Below, one piece after another: positions 9,105 to 17,294 of a DNA stretch of 64,000 nt. The stretch's first letter is position 1, and the number at the start of each line of letters is the position of its first letter. Under the pieces are notes generated by a model. The model was not told the DNA's origin. It worked only from the letters and a program-made list of their open reading frames with translations, and did no database searches. Position numbers and translations under genes: made by a program. Origin of the DNA: Tateyamaria omphalii (lineage in GTDB: Bacteria > Pseudomonadota > Alphaproteobacteria > Rhodobacterales > Rhodobacteraceae); contig NZ_BMWT01000007.1 of the NCBI RefSeq assembly GCF_014651375.1, forward strand, positions 124,001-188,000. The letters run 5' to 3'.

Positions 9105-9866
9105 TCAAAGCTTCAGCTTCTTGAATATTGCCTCCGGAATGGACCGGATGATGAACATGATCAGACGCCACGCGCGCAACACATAGATCACGTCGGCGGG
9201 CCGCGTCTGAAGCCCAGCGATGCGTTCGGCAACGGCCTCCGGTTCAGCAGTCAGCGGGCCAGCAAGATCCATACCTGCAGTCATGCTGGTTCGCACGAAA
9301 CCCGGTTTGACAGTAACGACCTGCACATCTGTGCCGGCAAGCCTGTTGCGCAATCCCGAGAGGTAGGCGGAAAAACCGGCTTTTGCGGCGCCATAGACGT
9401 AGTTCGACGCGCGCCCGCGATCACCAGCGACTGAGCTGACCCCAACGATCAACCCGCGCCCCCGCGCGGCGAAACGCGCAGCCACCATTTCAAGCAGCAG
9501 GGCGGGACCTTCGAAATTTGTCCGCATCACTTGCGTCGCATGTTCCGCGTCCTCTTGCGCTCGTTGCTGATCTCCCAGCATGCCGACAACGCACACCACG
9601 GTGTCCGGCAACGCATCAAGCTGATCCAGAAACGTTTCGAACTGTCCCGTGTCCAGGATATCAAGCTGGCGCACAGTGACCTCGTGTGCCCCTGTTCGGG
9701 TTTGGATATCGGCTGCGTTACGCTTGGCGCCTTCGACATCACGCGCAGCAAGCGTGATCTTCCAACCCATCGCAGCATAAGCCGCCGCAACCGCCCGACC
9801 AATGTCGGAGGTACCACCAAGCACAAGTAGGTTCTTCTGCACGGGCGCTTGATCAGTGTCACTCAT
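9105..9866 (-). CDS. DprE2-like SDR (decaprenylphospho-2-keto-ribose reductase)
   Basis: A 253-residue short-chain dehydrogenase. It has the cofactor motif GGTSDIG (17-23), an SS pair at 144-145 and the catalytic Tyr158-x3-Lys162. In mycobacteria DprE2 uses NADH to reduce the 2'-keto intermediate made by DprE1, completing epimerisation of decaprenyl-phosphoryl-ribose to decaprenyl-phosphoryl-arabinose. The C-terminal hydrophobic stretch followed by a basic tail (…IFKKLKL) is also seen in DprE2 proteins and suggests membrane association. The start overlaps the DprE1-like stop by 4 bp. SDR membership is certain; the DprE2 role rests on the operon partners. Confidence 0.85.
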   Translation of the reverse strand: MSDTDQAPVQKNLLVLGGTSDIGRAVAAAYAAMGWKITLAARDVEGAKRNAADIQTRTGAHEVTVRQLDILDTGQFETFLDQLDALPDTVVCVVGMLGDQQRAQEDAEHATQVMRTNFEGPALLLEMVAARFAARGRGLIVGVSSVAGDRGRASNYVYGAAKAGFSAYLSGLRNRLAGTDVQVVTVKPGFVRTSMTAGMDLAGPLTAEPEAVAERIAGLQTRPADVIYVLRAWRLIMFIIRSIPEAIFKKLKL

Positions 9867-11188
9867 ATCCCCAGCCTCTCAGACAATTTCGAAGCCATCT
9901 GGCCCGTTGCGCCAATCTCGTCCCGAAGCCGTCGGAACCGATCAAGTTGTGGATAGCCAGCCACAAAAGTCTCCGGCGATTGGGTGGCATCCTTTGCCAG
10001 ATACATCCGCCCGCCCGCTTCCACGACCAGCGCGTCAATCTCGGCCAGCAAGGGCATCAGTTTGTCACTCACAGGTATGTCGAGGGCGAGTGTCAGACCC
10101 TCCATCGGAAAGGACATCAACCCGGACCCCGGCGCCAGACGTTTGAGGACAGCGAGAAACGAACCGGCGCCATGGCTGGAAAAGCGTTCGAGTATCTCGG
10201 ACACAACGCTTTCAGCCTTGGCATCCGGGATGACGCATTGATGCTGCACAAAGCCGCGACGCCCATAGATACGGTTCCAGTTCGCAACACCGTCGAGTGG
10301 AAAGAAGTACGCATCCCACGGCACGAGCACCGTTCGGCCAGCCTTGCGAGCGCCGTTCCTGTAGTAAAGCTCATTGAATGCCCTGACCGTCGTCGCATTC
10401 AACATCCAGCCGGGCATGTCGGTCGGAACGCCGATCCGGCCATTTCGTGACGACGGAAAAGCAACATCACCCCACGGCAGTTGGTCTTTCCTGGCATGCT
10501 CGCCTTCCAGAACAAGTGACCGCCCCAGTGAGGCGCCGCGAGCCAGCACATCGATCCAAGCCACCGTGTAGGTCGAATGTCCGGTCTGGCGCAGCAAAGC
10601 AACTGCCTCGCTCAGATTGCGCGCAACATGCGTGTTCTGACGAATCCAGCCGGTTTCGACCTGCTTCAGCCGGAAGCCAGCCGACAGGATTGTTCCAGTC
10701 AATCCCATACCGCCAATGGTGGCCCTCAAAAGCTCTGCGTTTTCATCCCGACTGCACCGCACAACCCGGTGATCTGGCAGCGCCAGCATCAGCCATTCGA
10801 CGTGATCGCCAAACGTGCCATCGTTGTGCTGGTTCTTTCCATGCACATCTGACGCGATCATGCCGCCCACCGTGACAAATCGGGTGCCTGGGACACAGCT
10901 TGGAAAATAGCCACGCGGCAGAAAGGTCGCGATGATGTCCGACAACGACACACCCGCCTCGGTGGCCAACACCCCCGTGTCCGGATCAAAGCCCTGCATC
11001 CGGTTCAGTCCCGTCGCATCAAGAGTGTTGTTGCGCCCGATGGCGGCGTCCCCGTATGACCGCCCAAGTCCCCGCGCAATTACCCCCGGTAGGGCTGCCG
11101 TTGCCTTGGCAGCCGGACGGATGTCAAACGCCGCATCAAGCTGCCCTGACACGCGGGGATATCGGCCCCATCCGCTCAGGTCTTTCAA
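9863..11188 (-). CDS. DprE1-like FAD-dependent oxidase (decaprenylphosphoryl-ribose 2'-epimerase subunit)
   Basis: A 441-residue FAD-linked oxidase of the VAO/BBE type. The FAD-binding RGLGRSYGDAA (39-49) and PGTRFVTVGG…DVHGKN (100-119) closely resemble mycobacterial DprE1, which oxidises the C2' hydroxyl of decaprenyl-phosphoryl-ribose. By my alignment from memory the active-site lysine (Mtb Lys418) is Lys399 in AKD, while the residue equivalent to Cys387, the benzothiazinone target, is Ala368; the spacing of 31 residues is the same. Overlaps by 4 bp with both the GtrA gene upstream and the DprE2 gene downstream, so the two redox halves are translationally coupled. Confidence 0.87.
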   Translation of the reverse strand: MKDLSGWGRYPRVSGQLDAAFDIRPAAKATAALPGVIARGLGRSYGDAAIGRNNTLDATGLNRMQGFDPDTGVLATEAGVSLSDIIATFLPRGYFPSCVPGTRFVTVGGMIASDVHGKNQHNDGTFGDHVEWLMLALPDHRVVRCSRDENAELLRATIGGMGLTGTILSAGFRLKQVETGWIRQNTHVARNLSEAVALLRQTGHSTYTVAWIDVLARGASLGRSLVLEGEHARKDQLPWGDVAFPSSRNGRIGVPTDMPGWMLNATTVRAFNELYYRNGARKAGRTVLVPWDAYFFPLDGVANWNRIYGRRGFVQHQCVIPDAKAESVVSEILERFSSHGAGSFLAVLKRLAPGSGLMSFPMEGLTLALDIPVSDKLMPLLAEIDALVVEAGGRMYLAKDATQSPETFVAGYPQLDRFRRLRDEIGATGQMASKLSERLGI

Positions 11189-11604
11189 ACGGTGCTCTCC
11201 CTGAAGACATGGCGCCGATCAAGCCAGAACTTGAGAATGTAACCTATACTGAGACCCATGACCGCACCAAGATACTTGGCGAAATCCGTCTGCCAGATGG
11301 CATGAAACCCAAGTTCAAATGCCCAGAAGATCAGCGTCGTCAAAACGCTGAACAGACCGGACAAGGTGATGCGCTGTGCTTCGCCAAAGGGTGTCGTGTA
11401 TCGTTCGCGGAACGTCCAAGTCTTGTCGACAACGTACTTTATGAAAAAGCCGACCAACGTGCCGACCACGATCGAAACCATAAGGTGCGCATCTGGCATG
11501 CCACGTACCGTCATCTCTTGGGCAAGAAGGTTCGCCAGCACGGACAGGACTGCGGTTGCCACATAGCGCCCGATCGGGTGACCTTCTGATAAAATTCTTA
11601 GCAT
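11185..11604 (-). CDS. GtrA-family small membrane protein (candidate polyprenyl-phosphate-arabinose flippase/partner)
   Basis: About 139 residues with four hydrophobic segments and a short basic tail, the pattern of the GtrA family. GtrA proteins help move polyprenyl-phosphate sugars across the inner membrane; the mycobacterial homologue Rv3789, encoded beside dprE1, has been proposed to flip or anchor decaprenyl-phosphoryl-arabinose machinery. I chose the ATG at 11604 (MLRILSEG) because it lies just after the UbiA stop; an upstream in-frame start at 11640 would overlap that gene by 26 bp. The 4-bp overlap with the DprE1-like gene supports co-translation. Confidence 0.78.
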   Translation of the reverse strand: MLRILSEGHPIGRYVATAVLSVLANLLAQEMTVRGMPDAHLMVSIVVGTLVGFFIKYVVDKTWTFRERYTTPFGEAQRITLSGLFSVLTTLIFWAFELGFHAIWQTDFAKYLGAVMGLSIGYILKFWLDRRHVFRESTV

Positions 11605-11614
11605 GACGTGCCCG

Positions 11615-13156
11615 TCAAATTGCCGAAACGAACACTGCAAGCATTGCCAAACCGCTGATCCTGCTCATCGGATCCTTGATGGCAAACACCACAGGATCAT
11701 CCTGCATCTGACGCCGCTGCGCCAGAATGAGCGCCCGTCCGATCCAATATGTCATGATTGGACATGCCAGTAGAAGGAACTCGGGATTGCTATAGAGCCT
11801 CGTAACCGAGCTGCCAGATACATACAGCGCCAGCACCGTTACCGCATTGAACCCCGCCGCCGCAGACAAGGCCGCAAGCATGCCTAGGTCCACACTTTCG
11901 TAGTCGCGATTTTCTGGGGTTGCGCGGTCTGCATCGGCACAGGCCGTCAACTCAACGAACCGTTTCATAAGAGCCAACGACACAAAGATCGAAAGCGCAA
12001 AAACCATGAGCCAAGTTGATAGAACAACCCCTATTGCCACAGCGCCGCCAAGCAGACGGATGGTGTACAGGCCTGCCAAGGTCAGTACGTCGACCAACAG
12101 GATTTTTTTCAGGAAAAATGAATACGCGCTCGTCATGGCAAAATAGACTGCCAAGATCAGGGTGAAGGACGGTGACACAGACAATGCCGTCAGTGTTGCG
12201 AGTATCAGCAAAATCGGCACGGCAAACATAGCATGGATCAACGGAATGTCGCCTCGCGCCAGAGGCCGATCCTTCTTGGTTCGGTGCGCGCGGTCGTCCT
12301 GAAGATCAACCAGATCATTCAGAATGTAGCAGGCAGACGCGGCAAAGCAGAATGCAATGGCCGCAATCATCGTGATGATTAGGTTCTGGAAACTCAGTGC
12401 GTGCGCCGCGATCATCGGCACGAACACAAGGGCGTTTTTCGCATATTGATGAACACGGAATTGGCGCGCCCAATCGCTCAAGGTCGCTGAGTTGTGTTCG
12501 ACAAACTGCGCATGCGGAGCCATATCACGCAAACGGGCGGAGACACGACCGGTTGTCCGAATTGCAATGGGTCGGCGCGCTTGCTCCCAGACGGGTATGT
12601 CCGCAGCATCATTTCCGATATAATCGAAGCCCTTGGTTCCAAATTCCTTGACGAGCCGGTCTGCCTTGGCCTTGCCAGACAAGTTCACCGAAGACGTCGT
12701 GGCGAAGTAACCGGTGAAAATACCCAGATGATCAACCACGGCCCGCACCAGGTCTTCGTGTGAACCTGACGCAAGATAAACGGATCGACCTGCAAGATGC
12801 GCAAGGCGGATCATGGAGAGAATCGTCTTGTCAAAGGGCAAGGTTTCAGGTGCACAATCGGCACCGGCACATAGGAAATGCTTGAATTCCGCCTTTCCCT
12901 TGCGAAGCGACTTCAGCATGCCAATGATCGCGCTCGGAGTGCGCCCGATCCGGCGAAATGCCGTTTCAACCAACAAGTCAGAGCGCAGTAGAGTGCCATC
13001 AAGGTCAACCACCAGCGGTGTGTCGATGGCAGTTTCCAGATCGGGTAAATGCGCGCTGGATACCGCGCCATCCCCGGAAAACGCATCGCGTTGCCCTTTG
13101 CGCAGCTGCTGCAAATCAGAGTTAGACATGCTTTCGGCGTGGTGCTTGGCTGACAT
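11615..13156 (-). CDS. HAD-phosphatase / UbiA prenyltransferase fusion, DPPR-synthase-like (Rv3806c-like)
   Basis: A 513-residue two-domain protein. Residues about 45-225 form a HAD-type phosphatase: DLDGT nucleophile motif (51-55), LASGS (129-133 area) and GNDAAD acidic motif (181-186). Residues about 235-513 are a UbiA-family membrane prenyltransferase with NDLVDLQDD (280-288) followed by TKKDRPLA, very like decaprenyl-phosphate phosphoribosyltransferase of mycobacteria. That enzyme transfers 5-phosphoribose from PRPP to decaprenyl phosphate; the fused HAD domain could then remove the 5'-phosphate, a step done by a separate enzyme in mycobacteria. First gene of the operon. An internal ATG at 13129 is an alternative start. 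The domain call is strong; the coupled phosphatase role is inference. Confidence 0.85.
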   Translation of the reverse strand: MSAKHHAESMSNSDLQQLRKGQRDAFSGDGAVSSAHLPDLETAIDTPLVVDLDGTLLRSDLLVETAFRRIGRTPSAIIGMLKSLRKGKAEFKHFLCAGADCAPETLPFDKTILSMIRLAHLAGRSVYLASGSHEDLVRAVVDHLGIFTGYFATTSSVNLSGKAKADRLVKEFGTKGFDYIGNDAADIPVWEQARRPIAIRTTGRVSARLRDMAPHAQFVEHNSATLSDWARQFRVHQYAKNALVFVPMIAAHALSFQNLIITMIAAIAFCFAASACYILNDLVDLQDDRAHRTKKDRPLARGDIPLIHAMFAVPILLILATLTALSVSPSFTLILAVYFAMTSAYSFFLKKILLVDVLTLAGLYTIRLLGGAVAIGVVLSTWLMVFALSIFVSLALMKRFVELTACADADRATPENRDYESVDLGMLAALSAAAGFNAVTVLALYVSGSSVTRLYSNPEFLLLACPIMTYWIGRALILAQRRQMQDDPVVFAIKDPMSRISGLAMLAVFVSAI

Positions 13157-13657
13157 CCGTAAATCTCTCTCTGGCTGTTCCTTCTGGGAAACACGTATTT
13201 GAGCGATCGATATGTTGGCGGTTTGCTCGGGCTCCTTTTCCGCTTTGCGCCATGCGTCTGACCGCCCGACCGTCGACAGTCGTGTTCACGCTGGTCACAC
13301 AAAGCCACTGACTGGTCGGTTTGGAAAACGTGGGTGCAAAAGCAAAAAGGTTGCAAATCCGTTTCCAACGCGACTTTGGCATCGGCAGGGATGCGCCCAA
13401 TTCACGGGGGGATCGGCGGCAGAAGGCCGGGAATTGCCCCGCGAACACCATGACCTACACCGACACGGTTGTCTGCGTTGTATACCGAAACGTACCTAGA
13501 ACACCGGGCCTCAGGAATCACTTCGGTTGCGATAACCGATCATTTTGGCTGGCGTGCATGGCTTCAAAGGAACCTGTCGCGCGCCGTACAGCGCATGATG
13601 AGGATGTGGTCCGAAGACACAATTCGCCGCTGCGTTTTGGCGGTTGGGAGGAATGCG
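13157..13657. other. Divergent intergenic region, HAD-UbiA operon / AsmA-like gene
   Basis: About 500 bases between the start of the arabinose-type operon (-) and the AsmA-like gene (+). An open frame extends upstream of the AsmA-like gene to a TTG at 13469, but it is Arg-rich and has no matching ribosome-binding site, so I regard it as untranslated. No RNA gene or clear repeat was seen. The region should contain divergent promoters. Confidence 0.5.
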
Positions 13658-15490
13658 ATGGCACTTCGCCTCGGACAATGGTTCGGCTCTGCCCCACGAT
13701 GGGCAGTGGTCGCTGTCGGCCTGGCATCCATGTGTGCTGCGGCCTTCGCGCTATCGCTCAAACTCGAGTTGAGGGATAAGGCACGTGCGAGCATCAATCA
13801 CGAACTGGGCCGTCTGGCCAGTTCTGACTTCATGTTGCACGACACGTCCGACGTAACTGTCCGTCCGAATTTCCGCGTTGTCGTTGCAAAACCGGTTTTC
13901 ACGACCAAACGGTCTGGCCGCACCGAACAGGTCCTCACGTCGGACCGGCTCGAAGCAACACTCGCAGTAGCACCCCTACTTGTTGGGCGCAGCGAAGTCG
14001 CCACCCTGCATGTATACCACCCCCACGTCCTGTTGGAGCGGGACGACCTCGCAAATGCCGTCTGGACGGACATCATGTCTACGCAAACTGATGCCTCAGG
14101 AAGCCCGAAACCACGCGCCGATATCTTTGTAACGGATGGCTTTCTCGATTTCGCGAGCGAGACAAGCATCTCGAACCTTAATCTGTCTGTCTTGCGACGA
14201 GATGCAGCGCCGGGAACAGCGTTGCGCGGAGACTTCACTGTCGGGCCGCATCGCATGTTCGTTGACCTCCAAATTGATGATCCTCAGGATTTTCTATCGA
14301 AAGAGGGCAGCAAAGGGATTCTTGCCCTCAGCATTGACACATCGGACCACGGCGCGGCCAACAATCCGTCTGACGACACGACCAATACCGGCTTGTTCCC
14401 AGATTTGGTGCGCGGTCTCGGACATCTGAACATTTTCGGACCCGGAGAACTTCTGATCGACGGCCACTTTGCCGTTACCCCCGGCACCATCCATGTGTCC
14501 AACGCGACGTTTTCAATGGGTGGCACAACACTCGAGGGTGATCTGTCCTTACACACACCGTCAGACAACCTCATCCTTCGCCAGCTGCAAGCATTGCAGG
14601 TATCGGCGGACAAAGCCATTTCCGACGTGATGGACAGGATTGGGCGGAATGATTGGGCTTCCGCACCCGTAACAACGCACTGGCTTGAGGGCATCGAACT
14701 GGATGTTGATCTGCAAGGTCAGGACGTTGCCCTTGGCGGTGTAACCTTTGACACCGTGGACATTTCACTGCGTGCATGCGATGAAAACCTGTTGTTGGAC
14801 ATTGCCACGAAAGGCGATGCGCTGGGTACGATCGATGCCAGCATTGCACTTGATCGGGACCGGGCTGTTACCATGGTTGCCAATGCATCCAATGCGTCCG
14901 TTTCCGAACTCCTGCACCCGATATCGCTCAGGATGCAAAAGCGCCTGATTGGGATACCCCAGTTGCCAAAGGGTGTGCTCGACTTCGATCTGCATCTTAA
15001 GGCGCGCGGACAAACACTTGGAGAGATGTTCGACACCCTCAATGGTTCCATCACTGCTTCAATGCAGGATGGTAGCCTTTCAGGCGCTGATGTTACCGCG
15101 ACACTGGAGACTTTGGCGAACGGGCGCCAATTCATGACCAAGGAGAAAGGCCCACTTATTCCTGCTGCCGGCCGCACACACTTTGATCTGATCTACGGTC
15201 AGGTTGGCATTTCGGCTGGTTCCGCGCGCATCGCGCGCTTGAACATTGCGGGCGACCGTCTCGATATCGACATGTTGGGCGAAGTCGGTCTCAAAAGCGG
15301 AGATGTGTCTGTAAAAGGAAATGCCCAATTGTCCATGGAACCGTCGACGACCGGTGATCAGATCGCTGGGCATGTTGACTTGCCGTTTGGGGTCGGTGGG
15401 ACGCTCTTTTCACCCTTGGTCGCGGCTGGTGTCCCCCAGATTGAGGTGGCAGCAACGGCTGGACCACCGGGTGACATCATTCAGAAATAG
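13658..15490 (+). CDS. AsmA-family envelope protein
   Basis: About 610 residues: an N-terminal membrane anchor (WAVVAVGLASMCAAAFALSL, about 12-31), then a long beta-rich periplasmic domain. The pattern of alternating hydrophobic residues, the LTSDRLEATLAVAPLLVG segment and the C-terminal block (LNGSITASMQDGSLSG…ADVTATLE, then HFDLIYG and GDRLDIDMLGEV) are characteristic of AsmA-like proteins. These are thought to move phospholipid or assist outer-membrane assembly. I chose the ATG at 13658 because GGGAGGA lies 5 bases upstream; an upstream TTG would add 63 unsupported residues. It opens a plus-strand set of glycan genes divergent from the arabinose-type operon. Confidence 0.78.
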   Translation: MALRLGQWFGSAPRWAVVAVGLASMCAAAFALSLKLELRDKARASINHELGRLASSDFMLHDTSDVTVRPNFRVVVAKPVFTTKRSGRTEQVLTSDRLEATLAVAPLLVGRSEVATLHVYHPHVLLERDDLANAVWTDIMSTQTDASGSPKPRADIFVTDGFLDFASETSISNLNLSVLRRDAAPGTALRGDFTVGPHRMFVDLQIDDPQDFLSKEGSKGILALSIDTSDHGAANNPSDDTTNTGLFPDLVRGLGHLNIFGPGELLIDGHFAVTPGTIHVSNATFSMGGTTLEGDLSLHTPSDNLILRQLQALQVSADKAISDVMDRIGRNDWASAPVTTHWLEGIELDVDLQGQDVALGGVTFDTVDISLRACDENLLLDIATKGDALGTIDASIALDRDRAVTMVANASNASVSELLHPISLRMQKRLIGIPQLPKGVLDFDLHLKARGQTLGEMFDTLNGSITASMQDGSLSGADVTATLETLANGRQFMTKEKGPLIPAAGRTHFDLIYGQVGISAGSARIARLNIAGDRLDIDMLGEVGLKSGDVSVKGNAQLSMEPSTTGDQIAGHVDLPFGVGGTLFSPLVAAGVPQIEVAATAGPPGDIIQK

Positions 15491-15560
15491 GATTTTCCAA
15501 CGCTCCAAGGCTATTGGCCGTCGAAACGGCAGCCGAAAGCGGCATGCGAATTGAGATAAA

Positions 15561-17096
15561 ATGCCCAAACCAACCCGCGCATACCAACCCGCTTATCAAA
15601 ACCCGTGGCTGGCAATCACAGTGTTTTTGGTTTGGTTGAGCTACTACGCATGCCTGCTTTTCCCCGGACTGGGTGGCATGTTGAATGCGGGTGACTCTGC
15701 GAAATTTCAAACGCTTGGTCACACCTCGATTCTTGTCCATGGGCCCGGGTACCCATTCGTTTTGATGATCGGGACGGTTGTCCGCGCTATCGATCTGCCC
15801 TTCGAACCTTGGCGTGTCATGACCATTGCGCTTGCATCTTTGCCGGGTGCATTCGCAGTTGTGATGGCGTTTCTGATTGTAGGCAGGCTGACACGCAACG
15901 TGCTCTTTGGCTTGGCGGCGGCATTTCTTCTGGGCAGTGCCGGTCTGATGGCCGTACAGTCAACCGAGGCCGAGGTCTATCCGTTGGCATTGGCCTTCAT
16001 TCTTTCCGTTGTCTTTGCCCTGATCCTTTTCGTCGAAACCAAGCGCGCGCACTATTTTGTTCTCGCTTGTGCGATCTATGCGCTGTCTTTTGGCAATCAT
16101 CTCATGATGATTATGCTCGCGCCGGTCGGCCTTTTGGTTATGGCAACGCACCACCGTATTCTGCTGAGACCCCGTATTCTGCTCGCCGTTCTGGGGCTGC
16201 TCGCTGTTGGAGCCAGTCAATATCTTTACCTTGCGTGGGTCACGCACAGATCGACAACTGCATATTCGGAATACCTCCCGCTGCCCCCGACAAAATCCGA
16301 ATTGATCGACTACATCGCAGGAACCTATTTCGGTGACCTCTATGGCTCTGGCCTCAAATCCATGCAAACTGCCTCGGTCTTGTTGGGGACACTCAGCCAA
16401 GCCCACCCATTGGTTTCACTGCCCATCATGGGGCTGGGATTGGTAGCGTTCGCCTTAGGTTGGCGCCACCGCAATGCCGCTTGGCTTGGTGTTGCCCTAC
16501 TTCTTGGCACCGCATTCGCGTTTCTCCCTTTCATGATCTGGTACGGCGCTTACGACATCCAAGCCTTTCACCTTCCCGTTCTGGGTCCTCTGCTGATCGG
16601 TGCAATTGCAGCCATCGGTTGGTGGATGACCCGTTGGCCCAGACTCGGAACGGGATTGGGTATGCTGCTCATCGGCATCGGTGTTTTCCGCGCAAGTGAA
16701 ATGGCTATTTACCTAAGCGCACGCGAACCGGACTACGCCGACTTGGTCGACACTTTGGACGTCGTGATGGCGCAATCCCCGGTGGATCATCCAGTGGTGT
16801 CGATGTCCTACGAGCTGAGAATGGCAACCCTTTATCACGAATTGCGTGGCGAAGTTCCCCAGCCCGCAACCTATCGCGTTACCTGGCGCACAGAGGAGGC
16901 AATCTCGGATCTTGGCCCAGTCGGAGGTATTGTCATTCCCACCGATGGAGAACAGATGCTGCGTTGGATTGAGCATAAAAACCCGCACTTGTCGTGCCGC
17001 ATGCTGCCCATCAGTCAAACCGAACCGGTGACGTGGCCGGCATACGGTTTTTTCTGCGATCCGTCGCAAACATCACAAGAGTTGCCAAAAGATTAA
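15561..17096 (+). CDS. DUF2723 multi-spanning membrane protein (GT-C/protein O-mannosyltransferase-like)
   Basis: A 511-residue inner-membrane protein with about ten to eleven hydrophobic segments and a soluble C-terminal domain of about 120 residues. The start of the family domain is clear: LNAGDSAKFQTLG followed by HGPGYPF, with the conserved GD in the first periplasmic loop, then QSTEAEVYPL and SFGNHLMM. DUF2723 belongs to the GT-C glycosyltransferases and includes the eukaryotic O-mannosyltransferase TMEM260; the bacterial members use lipid-linked sugar donors of unknown identity. It lies between an AsmA-like gene and a DUF4185 gene, all on one strand. A role in building the same glycan as the divergent arabinose-type operon is plausible but unproven. 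Confidence 0.8.
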   Translation: MPKPTRAYQPAYQNPWLAITVFLVWLSYYACLLFPGLGGMLNAGDSAKFQTLGHTSILVHGPGYPFVLMIGTVVRAIDLPFEPWRVMTIALASLPGAFAVVMAFLIVGRLTRNVLFGLAAAFLLGSAGLMAVQSTEAEVYPLALAFILSVVFALILFVETKRAHYFVLACAIYALSFGNHLMMIMLAPVGLLVMATHHRILLRPRILLAVLGLLAVGASQYLYLAWVTHRSTTAYSEYLPLPPTKSELIDYIAGTYFGDLYGSGLKSMQTASVLLGTLSQAHPLVSLPIMGLGLVAFALGWRHRNAAWLGVALLLGTAFAFLPFMIWYGAYDIQAFHLPVLGPLLIGAIAAIGWWMTRWPRLGTGLGMLLIGIGVFRASEMAIYLSAREPDYADLVDTLDVVMAQSPVDHPVVSMSYELRMATLYHELRGEVPQPATYRVTWRTEEAISDLGPVGGIVIPTDGEQMLRWIEHKNPHLSCRMLPISQTEPVTWPAYGFFCDPSQTSQELPKD

Positions 17097-17294
17097 GCAG
17101 CTGGCGCCGCGCGGGTGAAATGATCCGGCCTGACGCAGCGTCAAAATTTCCTACATTACGTCACATGAGCGATAATCCGCTTGATCGTTTGACAGGCGCA
17201 CCGCACGTATAGGCGACGGGCACTCAACTGATTCTCTGAGGCGCCCAAGACGTTCCGACTACGACCGCTTTCCGGCTATAGAAGGTACTCTGTG

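Noticed and set aside
13469-13657. N-terminal extension of the AsmA-like gene from a TTG
   Set aside because: Arg/Thr-rich, no signal or membrane segment, and the ATG at 13658 has a strong ribosome-binding site.
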